From Ovoidimarina sp039190895 (GTDB lineage Bacteria; Pseudomonadota; Alphaproteobacteria; Rhodobacterales; Rhodobacteraceae), in the NCBI GenBank assembly GCA_039190895.1, contig JBCCXY010000004.1, positions 9,837 to 73,836 on the forward strand: a DNA stretch of 64,000 nucleotides, given 5' to 3'. Below the pieces are notes generated by a model. The model worked only from the letters and a program-made list of their open reading frames with translations. It made no database searches and was not told the DNA's origin. A program made the translations under genes and the position numbers. Shown here in pieces: positions 33,816-40,736 of the stretch; the first letter of the stretch is position 1; the number at the start of each line of letters is the position of its first letter.

Positions 33816-34397
33816 TCACCCCGGCACCGGCTCTCCATTCGCGTTCAACAGCCGCCCCGTCTTGCGCAGCACCTCAAGCTGGGGCGTCCACTCATAGCGC
33901 GCATCCTCCAGCGTCGGCACCCAGGTCAGAACGCCACCCTTCCGCCACGGATCCACGACAATCGCGTTGAACATGTCGTGGCCCGCCGGGCTGATCAGCG
34001 CCGTGGAGTGCTCAATCCGCCAGTTGTCCCAATTCGCAATGGCCCGGTGGATGTCGAGCGTCTGGAAATCCTCGGCCTTCAGCCGCGCCTCCATATCCTC
34101 CGCCCAGTGCCAGCACAGCCCCCTGGGCTTCCGACCGGAGTTCACCTTCGCATTATGCACCAGCGGCGGATCGGTGATCTGGTACTGGATCGCCAGCGTG
34201 CGCGAATAGTCGTAGGAGATCTGCGCCGCCCGCGCCGCCTCCTCCGGGTCGACCTCGGGGCTCAGCGCCAGGATCGCCAGCGTCAACGCGGTCACATCAT
34301 CCCGCGTCGCCGGTGCCCGCGTGTCGGGCGCCGCACCACAAGCCGCAAGGACCCCAAGCGCCAGAAGCGCCACCAACGCCCGAACCCATCTGACCAT
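33816..34397 (-). CDS. hypothetical lipoprotein
   Basis: A 193-residue secreted protein. The N-terminus MVRWVRALVALLALGVLAAC is a lipoprotein signal with the lipobox Cys at residue 20. The mature part has two cysteine-poor helical regions and a conserved-looking segment GLCWHWAEDMEARL followed by HSTALIS and FNAIVVDPW, which vaguely recall a transglutaminase-like Cys-His arrangement; I would not assign it. I chose the ATG at 34397 because the frame upstream lacks a signal. It is divergent from the ABC importer operon. Confidence 0.7.
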   Translation of the reverse strand: MVRWVRALVALLALGVLAACGAAPDTRAPATRDDVTALTLAILALSPEVDPEEAARAAQISYDYSRTLAIQYQITDPPLVHNAKVNSGRKPRGLCWHWAEDMEARLKAEDFQTLDIHRAIANWDNWRIEHSTALISPAGHDMFNAIVVDPWRKGGVLTWVPTLEDARYEWTPQLEVLRKTGRLLNANGEPVPG

Positions 34398-34634
34398 GCT
34401 GACCACTGCCCTTTGCCGTCTTTGCCTCGTGCTAGCCCGCACCCATGCCCTTGTCGAGACACGCCTTCGTGGGGGCCGAAATGCCACGGAAAACGGCAAT
34501 ATCGGAAATGCTTGCTCAATTTTCAGGCGATGGTAGGAGTCCGACGCCAGCGGCACCGATCCACGTTGCTCAGCGCCGTCGGCGCAAAATAATCGGGCGG
34601 TCAAGAAATCGCCATCAACAGGGAGACAACTCAC

Positions 34635-35636
34635 GTGTTTCTACGTGCATTTACCGCAGCCGCGCTGTTTTCGGCTGCCGCCGCATCGGCGCAGACCGAT
34701 GTGCCGTTCGCGCTCGACTGGAAATTCGAAGGGCCCTCGGCCCCCTACTTCGCCGCCATCGACAACGGCCACTTCGACGCCGCCGGGCTGAGTGTCGAAA
34801 TCTCGGCAGGCCAGGGCTCGCTCGACGCGATCCCGAAGGTCGCCACGGGCGCGTTCCCGGTGGGCTTCGCCGACATCAACTCGCTGATCAAGTTCCTCGA
34901 CCAGAACCCCGGCGCGCCAGTCACGGCGGTCATGATGGTCTACGACAAGCCGCCCTTCGCCATCGTCGGGCGCAAGTCGCTGGGCGTTGAGGCCCCCGCC
35001 GACCTCGAAGGCAAGATCCTCGGCGCGCCGCCGCCGGACGGCGCTTGGGCGCAATTCCCGATCTTCGCCGCCGAGACCGGCATCGACGTCGACGCCATCA
35101 CGGTGGAACCCGTCGGCTTTCCGACCCGCGAACCAATGCTCGCCGAAGGCAATGTCGCTGCGGTCACCGGGTTCTCGTTCTCGTCGTTCCTGAACCTCGT
35201 GCGCCTCGGCGTGCCGGAAGATGACATCTCGACGATCCTGATGGCGGACCACGGGGTCGACCTCTACGGCAACGCGATCATCGTGAACACCGCGTTCGCG
35301 GCAGAGAACCCCGAGATCATCAAGGGCTTCCTCACCGCCGTCGCCGCGGGCTGGACCGATGCCATCGCCGACCCGGCCAAGGCTATTGAAAGCCTCATGC
35401 AGCGCAACCCCGCCGCCGATGCGGCCCTGGAAGAGCGGCGCCTGCAACTGGCCATCGAGGCAAACGTGGTCACCGACTACACCTCGGCCAACGGCATGGG
35501 CGGGATCGACGCGGCGCGGTTCGCGAACGCGGTGGAGCAGATCGCTTTGACCTACGAGTTCCAGAACGCGCCCACCATCGATGCCTACTTCACCGACGCC
35601 TACCTCCCCGAGGGCGGCGCCTTCATGCTGAAGTAA
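34635..35636 (+). CDS. NMT1/ThiY-like ABC transporter substrate-binding protein
   Basis: A 333-residue periplasmic binding protein with a signal peptide at residues 1-20 (ending ASAQ). The mature start TDVPFALDWKFEGPSAPYF is typical of the NMT1/THI5-like group, whose members bind pyrimidines, riboflavin, taurine or sulfonates. The THI5 CCCFC signature is absent. The GTG start follows GGGAGA. No TPP or FMN riboswitch is visible upstream, so the ligand stays open. It leads a three-gene importer operon. Confidence 0.85.
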   Translation: MFLRAFTAAALFSAAAASAQTDVPFALDWKFEGPSAPYFAAIDNGHFDAAGLSVEISAGQGSLDAIPKVATGAFPVGFADINSLIKFLDQNPGAPVTAVMMVYDKPPFAIVGRKSLGVEAPADLEGKILGAPPPDGAWAQFPIFAAETGIDVDAITVEPVGFPTREPMLAEGNVAAVTGFSFSSFLNLVRLGVPEDDISTILMADHGVDLYGNAIIVNTAFAAENPEIIKGFLTAVAAGWTDAIADPAKAIESLMQRNPAADAALEERRLQLAIEANVVTDYTSANGMGGIDAARFANAVEQIALTYEFQNAPTIDAYFTDAYLPEGGAFMLK

Positions 35637-35644
35637 CCAAACCA

Positions 35645-35692
35645 GCCTCCGGCGGCCCCTCCATCTTGGGGACAAATACTCCCGCCGGAGGC
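35645..35692. promoter_or_regulatory. long perfect hairpin between binding-protein and ATPase genes
   Basis: GCCTCCGGCGG and CCGCCGGAGGC form an 11-bp stem around a 26-base loop that contains GGGGACAAATACT. No T-run follows, so it more likely stabilises the upstream binding-protein message or partly attenuates than fully terminates. A related sequence occurs near 43302. Confidence 0.6.
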
Positions 35693-35714
35693 ACGAAATC
35701 TCTGAAGGCCGCCC

Positions 35715-36503
35715 GTGACTGACACGCCGCTGATCCAGATCTCGAACGTTGTACATGCCTACCAGACCCAGTCCGGTCCGCTGCCCGTCCTGGACGGCCT
35801 CGACGTGTCCGTCCCCGAAGGCGGGTTCGCCGCTGTTGTTGGCCCGTCGGGATGCGGGAAATCGACCCTAACCAAGCTGATTGCGGGCCTCATGAAGCCG
35901 GACGATGGCACCGTGTCGCTCCATGGCGAGCTGGTGAAAGGCCCTCGCTCCACCGTCGGGATGGCCTTCCAGAACCCGGTGCTGTTGGAGTGGCGCTCGA
36001 TCCTCAAGAACGTCCTCCTCCCGCTGGAAATCGTCCCCTCCCGCCTGTCAAAACGTGCGCAAGAGGAACGCGCGCGCCAACTTCTGGCGCTCGTTGGGCT
36101 GGAGGGATTCGAGGACAAGCGCCCGTCCGAGCTTTCCGGCGGCATGCGCCAACGCGCCTCCCTGTGCCGTGCGCTGATCCACCAGCCAGAGGTCCTGATC
36201 CTCGACGAACCCTTCGGCGCCCTCGATGCCTTCACGCGTGAGGACCTGTGGCAGGTCATGCACCGCGTCAAAGAGGAAGAGCCGTTCACCGGCGTCCTCA
36301 TCACCCACGACCTGCGCGAGGCCATATTCCTTGCCGATGAGGTGTTCGTTCTCTCCGGTCGCCCCGCCCGCACGCAGTTCCGGCTGGAGGTCCCGAGCAC
36401 CGGCAAACGCACGCTCGACGACCTCTACACGCCCGAAGCGTCTGAACGGCTCAACATCCTTCGCCACCAGATCGAAGTCGCCCAGGGACGCGCCGCTGCA
36501 TGA
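35715..36503 (+). CDS. ABC transporter ATP-binding protein (SsuB/TauB type)
   Basis: A 262-residue ATPase of the nitrate/sulfonate/pyrimidine importer family. Walker A GPSGCGKST (about residue 43), signature LSGGMRQR (about 140), Walker B VLILDEP (about 160) and THDL (about 197) are complete. The start is GTG, 78 bases after the binding-protein stop and downstream of a long hairpin. The stop overlaps the permease start by four bases (ATGA). Confidence 0.92.
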   Translation: MTDTPLIQISNVVHAYQTQSGPLPVLDGLDVSVPEGGFAAVVGPSGCGKSTLTKLIAGLMKPDDGTVSLHGELVKGPRSTVGMAFQNPVLLEWRSILKNVLLPLEIVPSRLSKRAQEERARQLLALVGLEGFEDKRPSELSGGMRQRASLCRALIHQPEVLILDEPFGALDAFTREDLWQVMHRVKEEEPFTGVLITHDLREAIFLADEVFVLSGRPARTQFRLEVPSTGKRTLDDLYTPEASERLNILRHQIEVAQGRAAA

Positions 36504-37327
36504 CCTACGTTCCCGAAACCAGCCCGGTTGAAGCGCCACCCAAAGGCCGGGGCCTCTCCGGCATCCTGCTGAGCCGCGCCGTGCTGGCGCCGATTGCGGC
36601 GATCATCGTGTTCATCGTGCTGTGGGAGCTGCTGGTGCTGGCCATGGGCTGGCCGAACTATGTCATGGCCTCCCCGTCGGACCTCCCGGCAGCCTATGCG
36701 CGGTTTTGGGAGCTGTTCCTGATCATGGGCTGGCAAACCCTGTGGCGCACGGTGCTTGGCCTTCTGATCGCGGTGATCGTGGGCGTTGGCATCGGCATGG
36801 TCATGGGCTTTTCAAAGGTCATGCGCGACGCGCTTTACCCCCTTCTGGTCGGCTTCAACGCCGTCCCGAAGGCGACCATCGTGCCCATCGTCGCCCTGCT
36901 GTTCGTCGGTCAGCACGACTTCAACACCGTGCTCCTGGCATTCCTGATCTCGTTCTTCCCGATCGCCGTCTCCGTCTCCATCGGCCTGTCCACGCTGGAG
37001 CCCGAATACCGCGACATCCTCGCCTCCCTCGGCGCCTCCAAGACGCAGATCTTCTGGAAGATCGCCCTCCCCAAGACGCTGCCCGAGTTCTTCGGCGCCC
37101 TCAAAGTCGCCGTCACCCTAGCATTCATTGGCACCAATCTGATGGAGATCGTGTCCCCTCACGGTCGCGGCCTCGGCGCCCTGTTCGACTCGGGCAAAAC
37201 TAACTCTGACTACCCGCTGATGTTCGCCGTCCTCATCGCGCTCGCGGTGCTGGGGATCGTGCTCTACTACGTCGTCGTTGCGCTGGAAAAGATCTTCGCC
37301 GGTTGGGCCGAACGCACGCCGAGCTAA
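36500..37327 (+). CDS. ABC transporter permease (SsuC/TauC type)
   Basis: A 275-residue inner-membrane permease with about six helices. An N-terminal Pro-rich tail precedes the first helix (about 30-52), and the EAA-type loop reads YRDILASLGASKTQIFWKIALPKTLPE (about 170-196). It completes the importer with the genes upstream. Its stop overlaps the stop of the convergent alpha/beta hydrolase gene. Confidence 0.92.
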   Translation: MTYVPETSPVEAPPKGRGLSGILLSRAVLAPIAAIIVFIVLWELLVLAMGWPNYVMASPSDLPAAYARFWELFLIMGWQTLWRTVLGLLIAVIVGVGIGMVMGFSKVMRDALYPLLVGFNAVPKATIVPIVALLFVGQHDFNTVLLAFLISFFPIAVSVSIGLSTLEPEYRDILASLGASKTQIFWKIALPKTLPEFFGALKVAVTLAFIGTNLMEIVSPHGRGLGALFDSGKTNSDYPLMFAVLIALAVLGIVLYYVVVALEKIFAGWAERTPS

Positions 37328-38175
37328 CCGAGGATTTGGGGCCAAAGGGCCCGGTTCCGTTCCGCAAAAGCGGTGATATGGCCAATCGGCCCATGCGCCG
37401 GGCGCAAGACGGTCTGGCGTTTCCACGCCTCCGGATAGTGCTGCATCAGCCGCCACGCGGCCGGCGGCGGCACCATCCCGTCATCTTCCACCGCAACGAC
37501 CCGCAGATCCCCCTGAAACGCATGCCAGTCCGGCACCGGCAGCAGGCGCCCCACGTCGGTCAGATAGAACCCCGGCGTCGTGCACCACCGCCGCCACTGC
37601 CAGTACACATCGCGCGGCACGTTATCCCCAAGCCGCATCGCCCTCCCGGGAAGATACCCCATTGCCGCCGCAGCCCAGGCCGGTGGCCCCCACCAGAATA
37701 TCCGCGCGTAGAGCTGCCACAGCCCCGGGTGATCCGATGTATGAACCGGCCCGCTCGCCACGGTGATCAACCGCTTGATCCGCGCGGCGCCGGGATGAAA
37801 CGGCACCATCAGACCGCCGATGGAATGCCCGATGACCCACAGCGGCACGCCGGGAAACCGACACTCCATCTCGGCCTGCGCGGCGGGCTGATCCGCAATG
37901 CCCCACGTAACTAACGACGCGTCGGACGCGCGCACATGACCGATCGCAGAGCTGCCAAAACCCCGGTAGTCATAGGTCAGACAGGCATAACCCTGCGTCG
38001 ACAGCCACGCCGCAAAGGCATGGTAATACCGCGCCGGAACGGCTGTCGCCCCATGCAGCACAATCGCGGCCTTGGGCGTGCCCAGCGGAAGGAACACCCG
38101 ACCGTGCAGCGTCGCGACATCGGCGACGAACGTGATGTCCAAGGACGGGTGCAAACCGGTGAGTGGGGCGTTCAT
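37324..38175 (-). CDS. alpha/beta hydrolase
   Basis: A 283-residue serine hydrolase. The oxyanion region HGATAVPARYY (about residue 40), the nucleophile elbow GHSIGG (about 115, Ser flanked by Gly) and a late HGPIGH (about 264) supply the likely triad. It has no signal peptide, so it is cytoplasmic. It diverges from a TetR-family gene across two TAGACC-type operators and is probably repressed by that regulator. Substrate unknown; an esterase acting on a hydrophobic inducer would fit the context. Confidence 0.85.
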   Translation of the reverse strand: MNAPLTGLHPSLDITFVADVATLHGRVFLPLGTPKAAIVLHGATAVPARYYHAFAAWLSTQGYACLTYDYRGFGSSAIGHVRASDASLVTWGIADQPAAQAEMECRFPGVPLWVIGHSIGGLMVPFHPGAARIKRLITVASGPVHTSDHPGLWQLYARIFWWGPPAWAAAAMGYLPGRAMRLGDNVPRDVYWQWRRWCTTPGFYLTDVGRLLPVPDWHAFQGDLRVVAVEDDGMVPPPAAWRLMQHYPEAWKRQTVLRPAHGPIGHITAFAERNRALWPQILG

Positions 38176-38191
38176 CGGGGGATCTCCTGAC

Positions 38192-38207
38192 TAGACCGAT
38201 TGGTCTA
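38192..38207. promoter_or_regulatory. TetR operator 1, TAGACC-N4-GGTCTA
   Basis: Perfect 6-bp arms (TAGACC/GGTCTA) with a 4-base centre, in the spacer between the divergent hydrolase and TetR genes. Such palindromes are typical of TetR-family repressors of the NemR-like kind. Confidence 0.75.
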
Positions 38208-38217
38208 ATAGCTCATC

Positions 38218-38233
38218 TAGACCAATCGGTCCA
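38218..38233. promoter_or_regulatory. TetR operator 2, TAGACC-N4-GGTCCA
   Basis: A second copy of the palindrome with one mismatch in the last arm, centred 26 bp from the first, 20 bases before the TetR start. Paired sites suggest two bound dimers and autoregulation. Confidence 0.72.
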
Positions 38234-38252
38234 GAGCCCTTATGTCCGTCTC

Positions 38253-38825
38253 ATGGAACCGCCCACGAAAGAGCGCCTGATCGAAGCAGCCGCCCTCCTG
38301 TTTCGTCAGAAGGGCTATGACGGCGTGGGCCTGGCCGAGATCCTTGCAGCCGCGAAGGCCCCCAAGGGCTCCCTCTACCACCATTTTCCTAACGGAAAGT
38401 CCGACCTCGCCCTGGCCTCGGCCAAATGGGCGTCAAACGGGATGCTGCGGATCATTGACGAGGCGTTCGCTGACGCACAGACCTTTGACGAAGGTGCCAC
38501 GACGCTTTGCCACAAGATCGCAAAGTTCTTTGACATATCCGGTGGATGGGACGGATGCCCCGTCTCGTCGATCCTGCTGGACGGCTCTGGCGACCTGGCC
38601 TTCCGCGACGCGCTGGCAGACTACCTGGAAACCTGGGTCCAACACGCCGCCGCGCTCGGCATGGCGCGGGGCCTGTCAGCCGACGAAGCCGAACGCCGCG
38701 CGCGCCTCGTCATGATCGGCATCCAGGGCGCCTGGGTCCTCTGCCGCGCGCAGTCCAGCGCCGACCCGTTGCGCCAGCTTCCCGACCTGCTGGGGTTGCG
38801 CACTACAGCCGCTCGAACACCATAA
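38253..38825 (+). CDS. TetR/AcrR-family transcriptional repressor
   Basis: A 190-residue TetR-type regulator. The N-terminal helix-turn-helix (about residues 5-50) reads RLIEAAALLFRQKGYDGVGLAEI then KGSLYHHFPNGK, the classic recognition-helix region. The C-terminal domain has the GCPVSSILLD segment seen in NemR/YxaF-like TetR proteins, with a Cys that could be redox or electrophile sensing. It very probably binds the two palindromes just upstream. Its 3' end overlaps the convergent methyltransferase gene by 23 bp. Confidence 0.9.
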   Translation: MEPPTKERLIEAAALLFRQKGYDGVGLAEILAAAKAPKGSLYHHFPNGKSDLALASAKWASNGMLRIIDEAFADAQTFDEGATTLCHKIAKFFDISGGWDGCPVSSILLDGSGDLAFRDALADYLETWVQHAAALGMARGLSADEAERRARLVMIGIQGAWVLCRAQSSADPLRQLPDLLGLRTTAARTP

Positions 38826-39426
38826 CCAGCCCGCGATCCTTCGCGTGCGGATGGTCGGCGCCCTCGTAAATGTCGATGACCTTAAAGCGAACCGGCGATA
38901 TTCGCCCCTCTGCCACCAGCATCGCGAGCGTCGACCCGAACCCCATCCCGTCCAGCACCGGCGCAATCGCCCCGCAGCAGAACAGCGCGCCCGGTCGCGT
39001 GATGCGCAACAACTCGGGGAAACAGCCCGGCCCCACATGCCCATGTGTGAAGGTTCCGCTCGAAATCACACCGCCATAGGCCCCGTCCGGCAGATCAAGC
39101 GGTTGCGTCAGATCCCCCGTGATCAGATTGCGATACAGGCCCTTTTTCTTTGCCTCCGCCAGCATCTCGGACGAGATGTCGAACCCGTCGACAACCCGCC
39201 CCTCCAAATGCTCCGCCACGCGCCCGGTCCCGGCGCCGACATCAAGGATCGGCGTCGGATCGCCGCCCTCGGCCAGCATGATCCGCGCAATCTCTCGCGG
39301 GGCGACATACCCCCACCCGTCGGCAAAACTCGCGTCATAGGTCGACGCCCAGTCATCATAAAGCTTCTTGGCATCCGCCGGCCCGTTGATGTCATAGGCC
39401 GTGTCGAGGTCGTAATCCGGGGTCAT
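38803..39426 (-). CDS. class I SAM-dependent methyltransferase
   Basis: A 207-residue methyltransferase. SAM motif I ILDVGAGTGRVAEHL is near residue 47, then VDGFDISSEML (acidic residue for the ribose) and SSGTFTHGHVG. The fold is the simple Methyltransf_25-type core with no extra domain. I chose the ATG at 39426 because AGGGA lies eight bases before it. The substrate is unknown. The gene converges on, and overlaps, the tetR gene. Confidence 0.85.
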   Translation of the reverse strand: MTPDYDLDTAYDINGPADAKKLYDDWASTYDASFADGWGYVAPREIARIMLAEGGDPTPILDVGAGTGRVAEHLEGRVVDGFDISSEMLAEAKKKGLYRNLITGDLTQPLDLPDGAYGGVISSGTFTHGHVGPGCFPELLRITRPGALFCCGAIAPVLDGMGFGSTLAMLVAEGRISPVRFKVIDIYEGADHPHAKDRGLVMVFERL

Positions 39427-39522
39427 GTGGTCATCCCTGTGGTCTGGCCAAACGCTAGCCAGAAACCACGCATGAGGAAAGATCACGGCACCGCGCGACC
39501 GATCACGAAGTCGCGTCGGCGA

Positions 39523-39921
39523 TCAAGGCGTAGGGAGGGTTTCGACCGAACCACCCGCTTCGACCCACCCTGTAAACCCTTCGCGAAGGTGGGCGGCCTC
39601 AAAGCCCATGTCCTGCAGCGTCGCCACCGTCAGGGCCGAGCGCCAGCCACTGGCGCAATGGAAAACATAGGTCTTGTCCTCGCCAAACACCGGCTTGAAG
39701 TACGGGCTGTCCGGATCGACCCAGAACTCCACCATGCCCCGCGGCGCGTGAACGCTGCCGGGGATCACGCCTGTTCTCTGACGTTCGCGCACGTCGCGGA
39801 TGTCGACGATCACCAGATCCGGGTCGCCATGGCGGGCGATCAGATCCGCCGTCTCCAACTCTCTGATCCGGGCCCGCGCCTCGGCCACCATCTCGGCGGC
39901 GGTCTTTTTCAGCTTCGCCAT
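39523..39921 (-). CDS. rhodanese-like sulfurtransferase
   Basis: A 132-residue single-domain rhodanese. The active-site loop CASGWRS (about residues 88-94) carries the catalytic Cys, and VIVDIRDVRERQRTGVIPGSVHAPRG is the usual central segment. An N-terminal helix rich in Lys, Ala and Glu precedes it. AGGGGG lies eight bases before the ATG at 39921. Single-domain rhodaneses move sulfur to various acceptors; no specific partner is visible here. Confidence 0.88.
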   Translation of the reverse strand: MAKLKKTAAEMVAEARARIRELETADLIARHGDPDLVIVDIRDVRERQRTGVIPGSVHAPRGMVEFWVDPDSPYFKPVFGEDKTYVFHCASGWRSALTVATLQDMGFEAAHLREGFTGWVEAGGSVETLPTP

Positions 39922-39991
39922 GCGCATGCCCCCTTTCGGTACCACCCCGGTTTACGTAGACGCGAGGGAAGCGACAAGGAGGACGCGCGGC

Positions 39992-40732
39992 ATGGCACAA
40001 CGGATCGCATTGGTGACGGGCGGCGCCCAGGGCATCGGGCTGGCCTGCGCCAAGGCGCTGAGGGCCGACGGCTGCTCCATCGTGCTGGCCGACATCAAGG
40101 CGGACGTCACCGAGGCCGCCGACCAGCTGGGCGCGGTGGGCCTGACCTACGACATCGGCGAGCCCGAACAGGTGACCGCCCTCTTCGACCGCATCGAAGC
40201 CGACCACGGGCCGGTCAGTGTGCTTGTGAACAACGCCGGGATCGCGTTGCCGGGGGACTTCCTCGACTACGACGTCGCCGCGTTCCAGCGCGTCATCGCC
40301 ATCAACCTGACCGGCGCCTTCCTTGCGCTGCAGCGGGCGGGCAAGGGCATGGTCGCGCATGGCATCACGGGGTCGATCGTGAACATGTCGTCAATCAACG
40401 CCCAGGTCGCGATCCCGACGATCCCGGCCTATTGCGCCTCCAAAGGCGGGCTCATGCAGATCACCAAGGCCGCCGCCTTGGCGCTGGCCCCCCACGGGAT
40501 CCGTGTGAACGCCGTCGGCCCCGGCTCCATCGAGACCGAGATGATGGCCGGCATCAATGCCGACCCCAACGCGCTGGAACGCGCCCTGTCCCGCACCCCC
40601 CTGCGCCGCATCGGGACGGCGGATGAAATTGCCAACGTCGTGGCCTTTCTCGCCAGCGACAAGGCGAGCTATATCACCGGCGAAACGATCTATGCGGACG
40701 GTGGTCGGCTGGGTCTGAACTACACCTGCTAG
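39992..40732 (+). CDS. SDR-family oxidoreductase
   Basis: A 246-residue short-chain dehydrogenase with TGGAQGIG (about residue 9), an acidic residue after strand 2 (LADIKAD, NAD-preferring), NNAG (about 82), MSSINAQ (about 131), YCASK (about 146-150) and the C-terminal GETIYADGG. All catalytic residues are present. AAGGAGG precedes the ATG. The pnkp gene begins four bases after its stop, so the two are probably co-transcribed, although no functional link is obvious. Confidence 0.87.
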   Translation: MAQRIALVTGGAQGIGLACAKALRADGCSIVLADIKADVTEAADQLGAVGLTYDIGEPEQVTALFDRIEADHGPVSVLVNNAGIALPGDFLDYDVAAFQRVIAINLTGAFLALQRAGKGMVAHGITGSIVNMSSINAQVAIPTIPAYCASKGGLMQITKAAALALAPHGIRVNAVGPGSIETEMMAGINADPNALERALSRTPLRRIGTADEIANVVAFLASDKASYITGETIYADGGRLGLNYTC

Positions 40733-40736
40733 GGCC

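Noticed and set aside
34398..34634. TPP or FMN riboswitch upstream of the NMT1-type binding protein
   Set aside because: No CTGAGA-type thi box or the FMN-aptamer conserved strings are present, so the ligand cannot be inferred this way.
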